Shown here in pieces: positions 44,685-54,145 of a DNA stretch of 64,000 nucleotides (positions are counted from its first letter, which is position 1; every line of letters starts with the position of its first letter). The stretch lies in contig CM061062.1 in the NCBI GenBank assembly GCA_030762895.1, positions 234,285,379-234,349,378 on the forward strand. The letters run 5' to 3'. Origin of the DNA: Sophora flavescens. Taxonomy: Eukaryota; Streptophyta; Magnoliopsida; Fabales; Fabaceae. Below the pieces are notes generated by a model. That model did no database searches. It was given only the letters and a program-made list of their open reading frames with translations, and was not told the DNA's origin. The position numbers and the translations under genes are program-made.

Positions 44685-45810
44685 GAGCTGTACAGAAGAG
44701 GATTCTCCATGCCATTACTAAAATGCATAGCAAAGGAGCAGTCCGAGTACGTAATGGATGAGATGCACCGAGGAATCTGTGGAATGCATTCAGGTGGTCG
44801 ATCTCTGGCAGCTCGGGTCCTGCGAGCGGGGTTTTACTGGCCGACCATGAGATTGGATTGTGCTACCTGGACTAATAGGTGTGAGCCCTGTCAGAAGTTC
44901 GCCAATGTAGCACGAGCTCCGGGAGAAGAGCTCCATTCCATGTTCTCGCTGTGGCCCTTTACTATGTGGGGGATGGATATAGTCGGTCCTTTCCCAGTTG
45001 CTAAAGGTCAAGTCAAGTTCTTGCTGGTAGGAGTAGACTACTTCACCAAGTGGATTGAAGCAGAACCATTAGCCACGATAAACGCTAAAAAGGTTCAGAG
45101 TTTTGTATGGAAAAACATCATATGCAGGAACGGCCTCCCTTGTGCAATTGTCACAGATAATGGAAAGCAATTCACCGATAAAGATCTTAGAGTTCTACTC
45201 CAACCTCGAAATTAAACATAAAGTGACCTCGGTTGAGCATCCACAAACCAATGGACAAGCAGAAGCAACCAATAAAGTCATTTTAAACTAGCTCAAAAGA
45301 AGGTTAGACCAATCAAAAGGGACTTGGATTAAACAATTACCAAGCATCATATGGGCTTACCATTGCTCGCCGCAATCTTCAACTGGTGAAACGCCATTCA
45401 AGCTAACCTACGGAACTGAAGCAATGATTCCAGTTGAGCTCGGCGAACTCTCTTTCGGAAGGCAGCGTCATGACCAAAGTAAGAACGAAGCAGAAATCCG
45501 AGTTGAGCTTGACATGGTTGAAGAAGTCCGAGATGAGGCGAAAATCAGAGAAGAGCTATGCAAGCAAAAAGCAACTCGGAAGTACAACTCGAGGTTGCAG
45601 CCAAGGGAATTAATGCAAGGTGACTTAGTGCTGAGATTGCAAAACTACGCGAGAAAAGACTCCAGAGAGGGTAAGCTCGAAGCGACCAGGTCTGGCCCAT
45701 TCAGAATAGTTGAAAATCTAGGAAATGGTGCTTATAGGCTAGAAGAATTGTCAGGAAAGGCCATTCCAAGAAAATGGAACACTTCCCACCTTAAGTTATA
45801 TTTTAGTTAA
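44685..45810 (+). pseudogene. Tat integrase
   Basis: HHCC zinc region (GMHSGGRSLAARVLRAGFYW, RCEPCQKF) followed by the catalytic core: WGMDIVGPFP (near 44970), VTDNGKQFTD (near 45155) and NGQAEATNKVILN (near 45255). Together these supply the D,D,E residues. The C-terminal end reads GPFRIVENLGNGAYRLEEL and stops at 45810. A frameshift near 45190 and a TAG at 45289 break it. It would insert the element's DNA in an intact copy. Confidence 0.92.
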
Positions 45811-46617
45811 GGTTATGTAAGTAGGTGATGTACTCTTTTTCCTATCCCGGTCTTATGGCGCTTATGGCCAGGAAGGTTTTAATGAGGCACACCCGAAAAA
45901 ATAAATAAATAGAATCATTTTCAGTTGCGATATTAGACAAGAATACTGTTATGGTTAAAAATTTATTTATGAAAGGTTAAAAAACCTAAAAAAGGCTAAT
46001 CGAGCTAAAATCGACCGAGTTGAGGTCGAAATGCCGAGCCTATAAAAAACCTAAAAAGGCTGACCGAGCTAAAATCGACCGAGTTGAGGTCGAAATGCTG
46101 AGCCTATAAAGATAAACGACATCTAAAGGTGGTTAAAAACCTAAAAAGGCTGACCAATCTAAAATCAACCGAGTTGTGGTCGAAATGCCGAGCCTATAAA
46201 GGTAAACAACAACTAAAGACCTAAAAAGGTTGTCCGAGCTAAAACCGACCGGGTTGAGGTCGAAATGCCGAGCCTAAAACGGTAAACAACATTTAAAGGT
46301 AGTTAAAAACCTGAAGAGGTAATCCGAGCCGAGATCGACGAAACCAAGGTCGAATGGCTAAACCTAAAAAGGCAACCAATGCCTAAGAAGGTAAGTAAAT
46401 ACCTACAGGTATTTCGAGTTCCAAAAACTCGAGTAAACCGTGTAACACGCCAAACTGTAAAAACCGAGCACTAACTTAGAAAAATAGTTACAAGCATTTT
46501 CTAAGTAAAAAGTAACTCGTAAGCAAGCACGTGATTCCATTAATAAAAAGGGGCAAAGCCCAGAGTATGTAAGAGTTCAAAATAAAAGAGCATTGCCCTA
46601 GGAACTTTTTTCCTAGG
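45811..46617. repeat. Untranslated region with minisatellite (about five units)
   Basis: From about 45980 to 46390 a unit of about 65-87 bp is repeated roughly five times. Each has ACCTAAAAAGGCTGACCGAG, then GACCGAGTTGAGGTCGAAAT and GCCGAGCCTATAAA. Unit starts are near 45983, 46047, 46136, 46219 and 46306, with growing divergence to the right. Such arrays downstream of integrase are common in Tat-type elements. No gene was seen in the rest. Confidence 0.85.
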
Positions 46618-48780
46618 CTACTCATGGGCATCCCCATGAGCAATGATTTCAACAGGAATAGAGTTGGGCTCATCCTCGGCACTCGGAGGAATAGCAGAAG
46701 ATTGGTCAGGTAGGACCATTTCGCCTTCACCATCGGCTCCCTCCTCGGCCGCTTGTCCTTCAGCCTCCTCTTCTTGAGCTACCTCTGCCTCATCCTCCAA
46801 CTCGGAAAACGGAACTAGAATTCCATCTCTGTTAAAATCCTTGTCCACGTCAGCAAGGGATAAGTCGGCATTTGGGTTGAAACACTGAAGCTGCTTCACG
46901 GCTCGGGAGAAGCCATTAACGTGCTCCTTCATAATGGAAGCCTCGGCTTCAGCCAGATCAGACCAGAGCTTGAGATTGGCCTCCTTCTCGGCCTCTAGAG
47001 ACTTCCGCAGCTCAAGACTGGCCTCCTTCTTGGCTTGAAGTCCCTCTTTGACCTTATGAAGATTGAGCCGCTCGGATTTTTCTAGATCCAGCTCGGCCAA
47101 AAGGGCGGTCTTGCCTTTTTCCAGCTCCGCCTTTTGGGCCTTCAGCTGGCCAATGACCGGAGCTTGCTCCTCACACTTGGCCACAGCTTGAGCCAACTCA
47201 TCCCTCACTTTCAGGGCACGAGCGGCATCGGCCTTCATCACCTCCATCTTCTTGACGTTTTCTAAGAACTGGTGACTCCAGAAGCGGGTAATTGAAGCTA
47301 TCCGAAGAGCATAGGCAGCAGCAGCCTCCATGCTTTCACCAGGCCCTTGCTCCAGCAAAAGACGGGCATCGGCGGGTTTGAGCACCTGGCCATCGATGAG
47401 CGAACAGGGGTTAAACTCACAACCCCAAAGAGAGCCGAAGCCCGGGTTGCAACTCCCGTTATACCATTTGGTGTCCGAAGTAAGATCAGCCACCACAGGA
47501 GCCTTGCTCGACCTCCTCTCGGCGGCGGGAGTTTCTTCAACAACCAGTAGGGGAGAAGGACTTCTCCCTGGAACCTTGGACTGCAAATCTTCCCGAGTCC
47601 TTTTAGAGAGGTGTGTGTTCGGGTCAGCAGCATCAGTAACCTTCTTCTTTTTCCCCTTAGCTTCGGCAACTGGAAATGACCCACCAGCAGCTTGGTTAGC
47701 CGACTTCTTCATCAAGTCTTTATAATTGAACTTCCCCATTATCACTGAAAAAGGGAAATCTGTCAGATACAAGTATGCTGCAAGGTAAGTAAAATACCCA
47801 CTAAAATGCTACTTACAATCAAAATCGGCTTGCCGAGTTGACGATTTGGGAAGCAATAAAAGTTTCCCACAAGGCAATGACCGAGGATAGAGCTTGAGGA
47901 GCTCAACATCGGTTCTTTCTTGAGTTGTCATGCAGCCTACGTCTTAGCTAGAAAACTTAGTGGGATGGGGTTGCCAGTAAAGAGGGAATTTGGAGATTCC
48001 ATATGAGTCATAAAATAGGGACTCATTTCTTACAGTAGGTCGGACTTTGAAAAAGTCCGACTTGAAAATTTTGTATGAACTCTTGTAGAGCCCAATGGTT
48101 CCTCTTCGCTCAACCCCACTAAGGGAGATCCAACCAACCCAATCTCCAAACCTGACTTTATAAAAGTAGAGGAATATAGGAGCAGTAGTCACTATTCCTA
48201 TCTGCCCGCCAAGAATTTGGAAAGCCTTTAAAAAGGCCCAGCTATTTGGGTGGAGTTGAGTCGGGGCAACATTCATAATCTTCAAAACATCACATTCAAA
48301 TTGGGTAAATGGCAAGGTAACTCCAATCTGCTCAAACATGGTTTTATATACGTATGTGAAAAAAGGTTGATCTGGAGCGGCATGAAGGAAGACGTGTTCA
48401 TTCTCAGAACACGGCAAACACTCTACAGTGCCACTAGAAGAAGTAACTTTGTTTTTCATGGACGAGAGGGATTCAGAATCCCTAAATTTTGAATGAAAGG
48501 CTCCCACATCCGGTCTTACCGAGAAATACCCAGGTATAGTGATATCTAGGTATAGGACTCTAGGCATCCTATTGGTACGCTTACGGCGCTTGGAGATGGG
48601 TATGGCATTAGGAGTAGCGGAGCTACTCTTATCAGAGGAGGAGGAGGCACCATTAGCACCGCCACCACCATGAGAGGAAGATGGAGAAGGACGAGGAGAG
48701 CCCCCAATCGGATTGATTTCGGGCTCTACGATCTGAACCCCAGAAGAGGCATTCTGGGATACCTCGAATGAAGTCTCCAT
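46618..48780 (-). pseudogene. Antisense gene of the Tat element (Transposase_28-like), two exons
   Basis: Opposite in direction to gag-pol. ATG at 48780 (METSFEVSQ) starts exon 1: a Ser-rich N-terminus, a nuclear-signal-like KRRKRTNR, then PFTQFECDVLKIMNVAP and HPNSWAFLKAFQ. These fit the plant 'putative gypsy type transposon' domain (PF04195). One TAA at 47946-47944 interrupts it. A GT at 47816 and AG at 47745 (72-bp intron, TTTTTCAG acceptor) restore the frame into exon 2. Exon 2 has a long Lys/Glu/Leu-rich coiled coil (about 46900-47250) and an acidic tail stopping at 46618. Such antisense frames are known in Tat elements; their role is unknown. Intron and start are inferred. Confidence 0.75.
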
Positions 48781-48934
48781 GGATGAAAAATCAGAAATCA
48801 AATTGGAAAAAAGAGATGAGAAGGACGTACCTCGAATAGGAAAGGGAGTGTGAAAGCTTGGACTAGAAAGGGCTCGAGAGAGAAGAGAATCGAAGGTTCA
48901 AGGAAAGTAAAGTCCTGTATCAGGGGCTCGCTCA

Positions 48935-48942
48935 GTTTATAG
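48935..48942 (-). promoter_or_regulatory. TATA box for the antisense gene
   Basis: CTATAAAC on the minus strand, about 155 bp upstream of the ATG at 48780. This would allow a transcript of about 2.3 kb independent of the LTR. Confidence 0.5.
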
Positions 48943-49322
48943 AAAAAGAGCAAAGTTTCAGAAAGAAATGAAATGTTCCTTTTGGCAAGATGATGGTGGT
49001 TGTTGACGTGCGAGAGAAGAGAAACGTCCCTTCAAGTCTGCGTAAATTCGACGCACTAATGGAAAAGAAACACGTGGCAGAGACATCGGAATATATGATG
49101 TCATCAAGTAAAAATATGAGCAGACAGCTACAGTGCAGGCCTCGGAAATGATGCCATAAAAGCCACGCGTCACAAGTCAGCTTTGCCTTAATAGCAAAGG
49201 GAAACGTCTCTTTTTCATCTCAGGAACCGAGAAAATGTGGTCACAGTACGAAACTAAGATGACTACATCCGTCTAGGCTAGGCTCGGCTCCTTCAAAAAG
49301 CCTCCACGCATTCAGTTCAAAG

Positions 49323-49411
49323 CTTGGGGGGCTTGTATATGGGTCGAGGTGTAAAGCTCGCCAACTCGAAGCATGAAGGTCGGTCGCTCGAGGTGTTCAA
49401 CGAGGTAAAAG

Positions 49412-49500
<89 letters not shown>

Positions 49501-49620
49501 CATCGAAGTGTGAAGCTCGACCAATTACCTCACCAACTTGAAATGCTAAAGAAGAGACCAAGTTCCTAAGCTCGGTCACCGAGGTTGAACGATTGGTCGA
49601 GGTACGAGATCGGTCATTAA
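49323..49620. repeat. Duplicated polypurine tract and LTR-start-like repeats
   Basis: GCTTGGGGGGCTTGTATA at about 49322 repeats the real tract and LTR start (CTTGGGGGGCTTGTGTACTG at 49741). The following GTCGAGGTGTAAAGCTCGCC resembles the LTR opening. Weaker echoes (CATCGAAGTGTGAAGCTCG near 49501, GGTCGAGGTACGAGATCGG near 49594) suggest a decayed tandem duplication. Confidence 0.6.
49413..49500. repeat. (CA)n/(TA)n compound microsatellite
   Basis: ATACATACATACATAC leads into about 56 bp of CA and then about 19 bp of TA. It lies inside the Tat element's 3' untranslated region. Confidence 0.97.
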
Positions 49621-49738
49621 GACTATGGTAAAAAGGGGGAGAAAACCTACACCATAAGGTTAAGAGCCTCCAAATAAGGTTTTTAAAAGGCCAAGCTCAG
49701 CTACTGTCATGAAAACTTTTACGCTTCTACTAGCTCAA

Positions 49739-49753
49739 ACCTTGGGGGGCTTG
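49739..49753 (+). promoter_or_regulatory. Polypurine tract of the Tat element
   Basis: ACCTTGGGGGGCTTG lies immediately before the 3' LTR start TGTACTGG. The G run fits a plus-strand primer. Confidence 0.65.
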
Positions 49754-50368
49754 TGTACTGGCCGAGGAGTAAAACCCGGCCACCAAGCTTGGATACCCGA
49801 TCCAATCGAGATAGGAAGGATAAGATATTGATATAATCCTGATATTATCTCAAATAACCTTATCCGGTTAGGAGATCAATTTAAGATATTGATATTATCT
49901 TTATCAATCCTGATATTATCTCAAATAACCTTATCCGGTTAAAAGAGATAATATCCCTTAAATTAAGTAAATCACATCTCAGAGAAGATTTAAGAGATAA
50001 AAGGAAATAAATCCAAATCTCTTAAATATATGGGGATCCTATTATAAAAAGAAGGGAACCCGAAAGAGAGACTCACTTTTCAGTGACCCAGGTGACTCTC
50101 CTTTAAACGTATTAGAGAAAATAGCTCGACTAAGAGACTATTGAAGAGTCTTTGCTCGCTGATATTCATCAGATACAAGATTAGGGGATTGAGATCACCA
50201 TATGGCCAAGGGTTGAACCTAGAACTACATCTGGCTTTGATTCCCATTGGGATACGTAGGACCGGAATACAATATTCTGCCAAGCCTTAATCTAAAACAA
50301 CCCCGGTGTTCACTCTTGGTTAGACGTTCTACGGCGAGACTCCGACAAGTGGGATCTCGACAGGAACA
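49754..50368 (+). repeat. 3' LTR of the Tat element
   Basis: 615 bp, co-linear with 20019-20631 with about 30 differences. TATA-like TTATAAAAAG near 50042. It ends CAGGAACA and is followed by the CGAAA duplication. Confidence 0.95.
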
Positions 50369-51142
50369 CGAAATAGTTAAATAACAATAACAAAGTTTAT
50401 CAAAAAAAAAATTTAACAATAACAAATACTCATTGGCTTATTTTTGGCTTTTGACTAAATAGCGAGGCGAAAAAACTTAATTTGTAGCTAGCAGCAAGCA
50501 AATAATAATGGCTTGTGGAGTTGTGGGTTTGGGCCGAAGTCTTAAAGAAGGAGAATAATGTAATAGCATAAGCATTAGGATTGGGAAGGAGAAAAGCAAA
50601 AGAAGAATCGATGTGTATAGGGATAAGGAGAGGCAAGAGAGAGAGAGAACGAATGAAAATGGCAATAATATTTATTAATTTTGTCCAAATATTTTGCAAT
50701 ATGTAAAAAAATAGTTTTTTATTATATAAAAAACTATTTTCTTGATTCCATTGGGTGTATATGTCTTCTATATTATGATATAAATTATCAAAATATTGGG
50801 AAAAGAATTTATTCTAAAACTTCATACAGTTCATTACTATTATGATCCAAAATATAAAAATATTGAGAATAGAATTTATTCTATTGAGAATTGAATTTAT
50901 TCTAAAACTGCATACAATTATTATTAATTAATTAATAATTAATTATAGAATTGGTTTTTTTTATTGAATGTTTGAATATGTACTATATATTTCTTTAAAT
51001 GTTTATTACGTTAGTTTTTTAACTTAAATTATTTTAATACTATCATTTAATAAAATTTATTTATAAAAGATTTTACTATTCTAAACGATTTTATTAATAA
51101 AATTTACTATATATTTAAATGATTTTAAATGATCACGAATAG
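50369..51142. other. Host duplicated block copy B, left part
   Basis: 50425-50612 matches 18713-18896, including ATGGCTTGTGGAGTTGTGGG (50508 against 18797). After a private AT-rich stretch, 51022-51140 matches 17892-18010. The block order is reversed relative to copy A, so this is a rearranged duplication. A GA-rich tract lies at about 50630-50650. No intact gene was seen. Confidence 0.75.
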
Positions 51143-51289
51143 TAGGGGTGTCCATGGGTCGGTTTGGGTTGGGTTCGGTGGGTTTTAGGACCCAATCCAG
51201 TCAAAGGTGAGTGATTGGTTGGGTTGGGTTTGCAAAAAAAAAAAAATCATGAAACCCAACCCAACCCGACCACTCATGTGTTGGGTTGG

Positions 51290-52634
51290 TGATGTTGCTC
51301 GAATCCGCAAGTGAACGGCTTCGTCGTCAAGTAATAAAAAGATCGAATACACAGGGACCGTGATCTTAAATAACTATCAATTATTAAATCAATTAAACTG
51401 GACTAGAAAAAGATTTGGAGAAGATTTGGTTTTTAAGGGATTATCTAACAAATCAAATATCTAAAAAGCAATCAAACAAAATAGGAAAGTAAAGCAAATC
51501 TAAGATTTTTCGATATCAAAAGAGATTCGCAGGAATTGGGTTACCAACAAGACTGCTCATGTTACTAAATTGACTACACCTCTTGTTAATTATCGAAATT
51601 TGCTTTGAAGGTGAATTTATCCTAAATAAGTTAATGTTCCCTCTCGGGATACAAGAACCGTGCCCGATTAAACCAACCCCTACTCTCGTGGTAATTGAAT
51701 TTAAATCAAACCCTTTAAGTTTTGTGACAATTCAGTGAACCCTCGAAGGACCGCTTCTAACTCTCGTGATTTAAATCCTAAGTTCAATCTCTATAGATCC
51801 AATACCTAAGTTCACCGCTAGGTTCCTCCTTAGAGTATCTATGACATGCAAATAAGTGCGCACCAGATTCACAAGTAATTCATGCAATAGGAATCAAATC
51901 GAAAGCAAAATTGAAATTAACAAGAAGCAAAACGTCAATTCATCACATAAAACGAGTCTTGGGCATAGCCCCAATCCCTAGAAATAAAAAGACTACTCAA
52001 CCATTGCCATGTTCATAGCAAGCTTGATTAACAAAAGCTTAAAAAACCTAAGAGAAAAGAAGAAATTGAGAAGAAGAGAAATCCTAATTTTTGCCTAAGG
52101 TAGCAGCCCAAGAGATCCCTATTTTCGAGCCCTAGATGCCTATTTATAATGTAGGGTAACTTGAATCCCAAGCTGTTACAAAATCAGATCAAATCAACAA
52201 TTAAAATTCTAGATATTGTGCTTCACGGCCGTGATGCCTGTCACGGTCAGGCCGTGACAGATTCTGTCTTGGAAAACTTGGCATTGATGGCCTGTCACGG
52301 TCGTGATGGCCATCACGGCCTGGCCGTGACAGGTTCTGACTTTTTCATTCTTTTCTTTTCAGTCTTGCTCGATCATGGCCGTGATGGCTGTCACGGCTAC
52401 ACCGTGATGGGTTCTGTTTGACTCATTTTTCTTACTTTTCAAGCTCCGTCTTCATGCAAGCTCCAACATAAATGATACTGGGCATTTTAATCCTCAATTC
52501 CTGCACACAAACACCACAAAACCGCCTTACCCGTTCCAAGGTAAAAACTAACAAAAATCAAATTAAAAATGTCTAAACTACATGAAAATGCAAGCAATAT
52601 GATAAAGAAGTATGAGGTGTAATCACACTCATCA
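51290..52634 (-). mobile_element. Solo LTR of an Athila/Tat-like family, 1345 bp
   Basis: On the minus strand it begins TGATGAGTGTGATTACACC and ends GCAACATCA. It is flanked by GTTGG on both sides (51285-51289 and 52635-52639). It is related along its length to the LTR at 62496-63874. No internal region, primer site or second LTR is present, so recombination between two LTRs probably removed the rest. A TATA-like ATTATAAATAGG lies at about 52138-52151 on the minus strand. Confidence 0.9.
52226..52412. promoter_or_regulatory. CACGGCCGTG palindrome array in U3 of the solo LTR
   Basis: Repeated palindromic motifs (TCACGGCCGTGATG, GCCATCACGGCCTGGCCGTG, ATGGCCGTGATGGCTGTCACG) recur with a spacing near 95-105 bp. 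On the minus strand they lie about 75-260 bp upstream of the TATA-like box, where an enhancer would be expected. Confidence 0.6.
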
Positions 52635-53123
52635 GTTGGGTGGGTCATTGGGTTTGGCAAGAAACACATATTTTCACCTTTGGACTGTGTTGGTTCAGGT
52701 CCGCTGGTTTGTCAGGACAAAAATTGTGAAAAAGTGTTGAAAATCACAAATAAATCTGTTTAAAACTTTAAATTACACCAACAAGTTATGATAATATAGT
52801 CTAAAAGTCCAAACCATCAATTATCCACAACTAAAAAGAAGATCATGTTATGATAAAAGTAATTGAAACTGAAAGTCTAAAGTCTAAACTCTAAACCATC
52901 AACTAAAAGTCTAAAAGCCTATAATCATCAACAATCATCAATTAAAAGTCTATAGGTTAGGTTGGGTTGAGTGGGTTTGCAATTCTGAAACCCACTACCC
53001 AACCTATACTCTATGGGTCCTCTTTGTTTTTACCCAACCCAACGCAATCACCCAAACCAACCCGCAAAATCAAGGTCGGGTTGGCCGTGTTCGCTGGTCT
53101 ACCCAGACTCATAGACACCCCTT

Positions 53124-54145
53124 GCGAATATAATTCATTTTAAAATTGCATACAATTAATTATCCTAATGATTTAATCAACAATTAATTATAATATTAAT
53201 TTTGTATTAAATTTTGCCTCCTTAAATTATCAAATTACCCATGGGTTATCAAATTAAGATTGATAGCTTTATTTCGTCGATCCCTTTCTTACTAAAATGT
53301 TAGATTCCCGTTATGTCAACCATTTTCATTCAATTGAATTTAAACCTAATGTGAATACCCAATTTTATCCGGTTTCTCTTTTTTTGTTAAGTTAAAAAAA
53401 ACATAAAATGTGAAAAATGATCAAAAAAAAAAAAAGACAAGTGAAAAACACCAAAAATACAAACAATTTGTGTTCCTTCCTCTTAGCTCGTTTGGTGGTC
53501 AGGATAGCATAGGGGGCGGATAGGATAAGAAAGCCGGATAGGAGTAGGATATGATATGAGCAGGATAAGTTGTTTTCCTATCCTACGTTTGATGTCCACC
53601 AGATAACCAACTGGATATAACAATATAATTTCAATATGAATTTTAAAATTTTCATTTTTAATATAAACGCTTTCATATTTTATTAGATTTTACCTTTTTT
53701 TATAATTTTCATTTTGTAAATGATATAAAAAAAATATCTTTGTGATAAAATTACATATATTTTTTTAAAATTTTAAAATTTTGTTTAACTTGAGCATCAA
53801 AAAATAATGTTTAACTTAAATTATTATTATTTTTATAATTTTAAATATTTTTTTTAGTTTTTACTTTACATATAGTTAAATTATTAGAATAATTTTTTTA
53901 TATTTTTCAGTATTTCAAAATTATATAAAATAAAAGGTAACCCTTGTGATAAAATAAAAATAATTTTTAATATTTTATTATTTTAAATATTTTATATTTT
54001 ATTATACCTTCTTTTAACCATGTTATATTTTATTATACTCTAAATTATTATTTTATTATAATTTATTTATTTTATATATAAAATGTTTTTATATTTTATT
54101 ATACTTTAAATCACCTTATTATATCATGTTGAGTTCTAACAAAGC
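53124..54145. other. Host duplicated block copy B, right part, and AT-rich spacer
   Basis: 53124-53447 matches copies A (18012-18123) and C (4979-5150). From about 53480 to 53615, TTTGGTGGTCAGGATAGC and TTGATGTCCACCAGAT are loosely inverted around GGATAGGATAAG repeats. This may be a decayed MITE, but I cannot set borders. 53620-54145 is extremely AT-rich with no gene. Confidence 0.6.

Larger units (their letters stand above)
20019..50368 (+). mobile_element. Tat-type Ty3/gypsy retrotransposon (outer element of a three-level nest)
   Basis: 613- and 615-bp LTRs (20019-20631 and 49754-50368) are flanked by the same 5-bp duplication CGAAA (20014-20018 and 50369-50373). Without the inner elements it is about 10.6 kb. 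The order is gag, protease, reverse transcriptase, RNase H, a second RNase H of the type usual in Tat elements, integrase, a minisatellite, an antisense gene, polypurine tract and LTR. The second RNase H and the antisense gene before the 3' LTR place it in the Tat group. By eye the LTRs differ at about 30 positions (about 5%), the oldest insertion of this nest. All coding parts carry stops. Confidence 0.93.
51143..53123. mobile_element. hAT-like non-autonomous element, split by a solo LTR
   Basis: The ends TAGGGGTGTCCATGGGTC and (reverse complement) AAGGGGTGTCTATGAGTC are inverted repeats of the kind seen in plant hAT MITEs. The interior is dominated by GGGTTGGGTT / AACCCAACCC. Flanking 8-mers ACGAATAG and GCGAATAT look like a decayed 8-bp duplication. 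Copy A at about 18002-18012 shows the uninterrupted site. Without the solo LTR the element is about 630 bp. It has no transposase. Confidence 0.75.

Noticed and set aside
48781..48801. Upstream extension of the antisense gene to 48801
   Set aside because: The codon at 48801 is TTG, not ATG; the first ATG in frame is at 48780.
49324..49569. Reading frame of about 80 codons with a His-Thr run
   Set aside because: It is simply the (CA)n microsatellite translated; no flanking protein similarity.
50430..50699. 89-codon minus-strand frame in host block copy B
   Set aside because: The matching region of copy A does not keep the frame, and the composition is typical of AT/GA-rich non-coding DNA.
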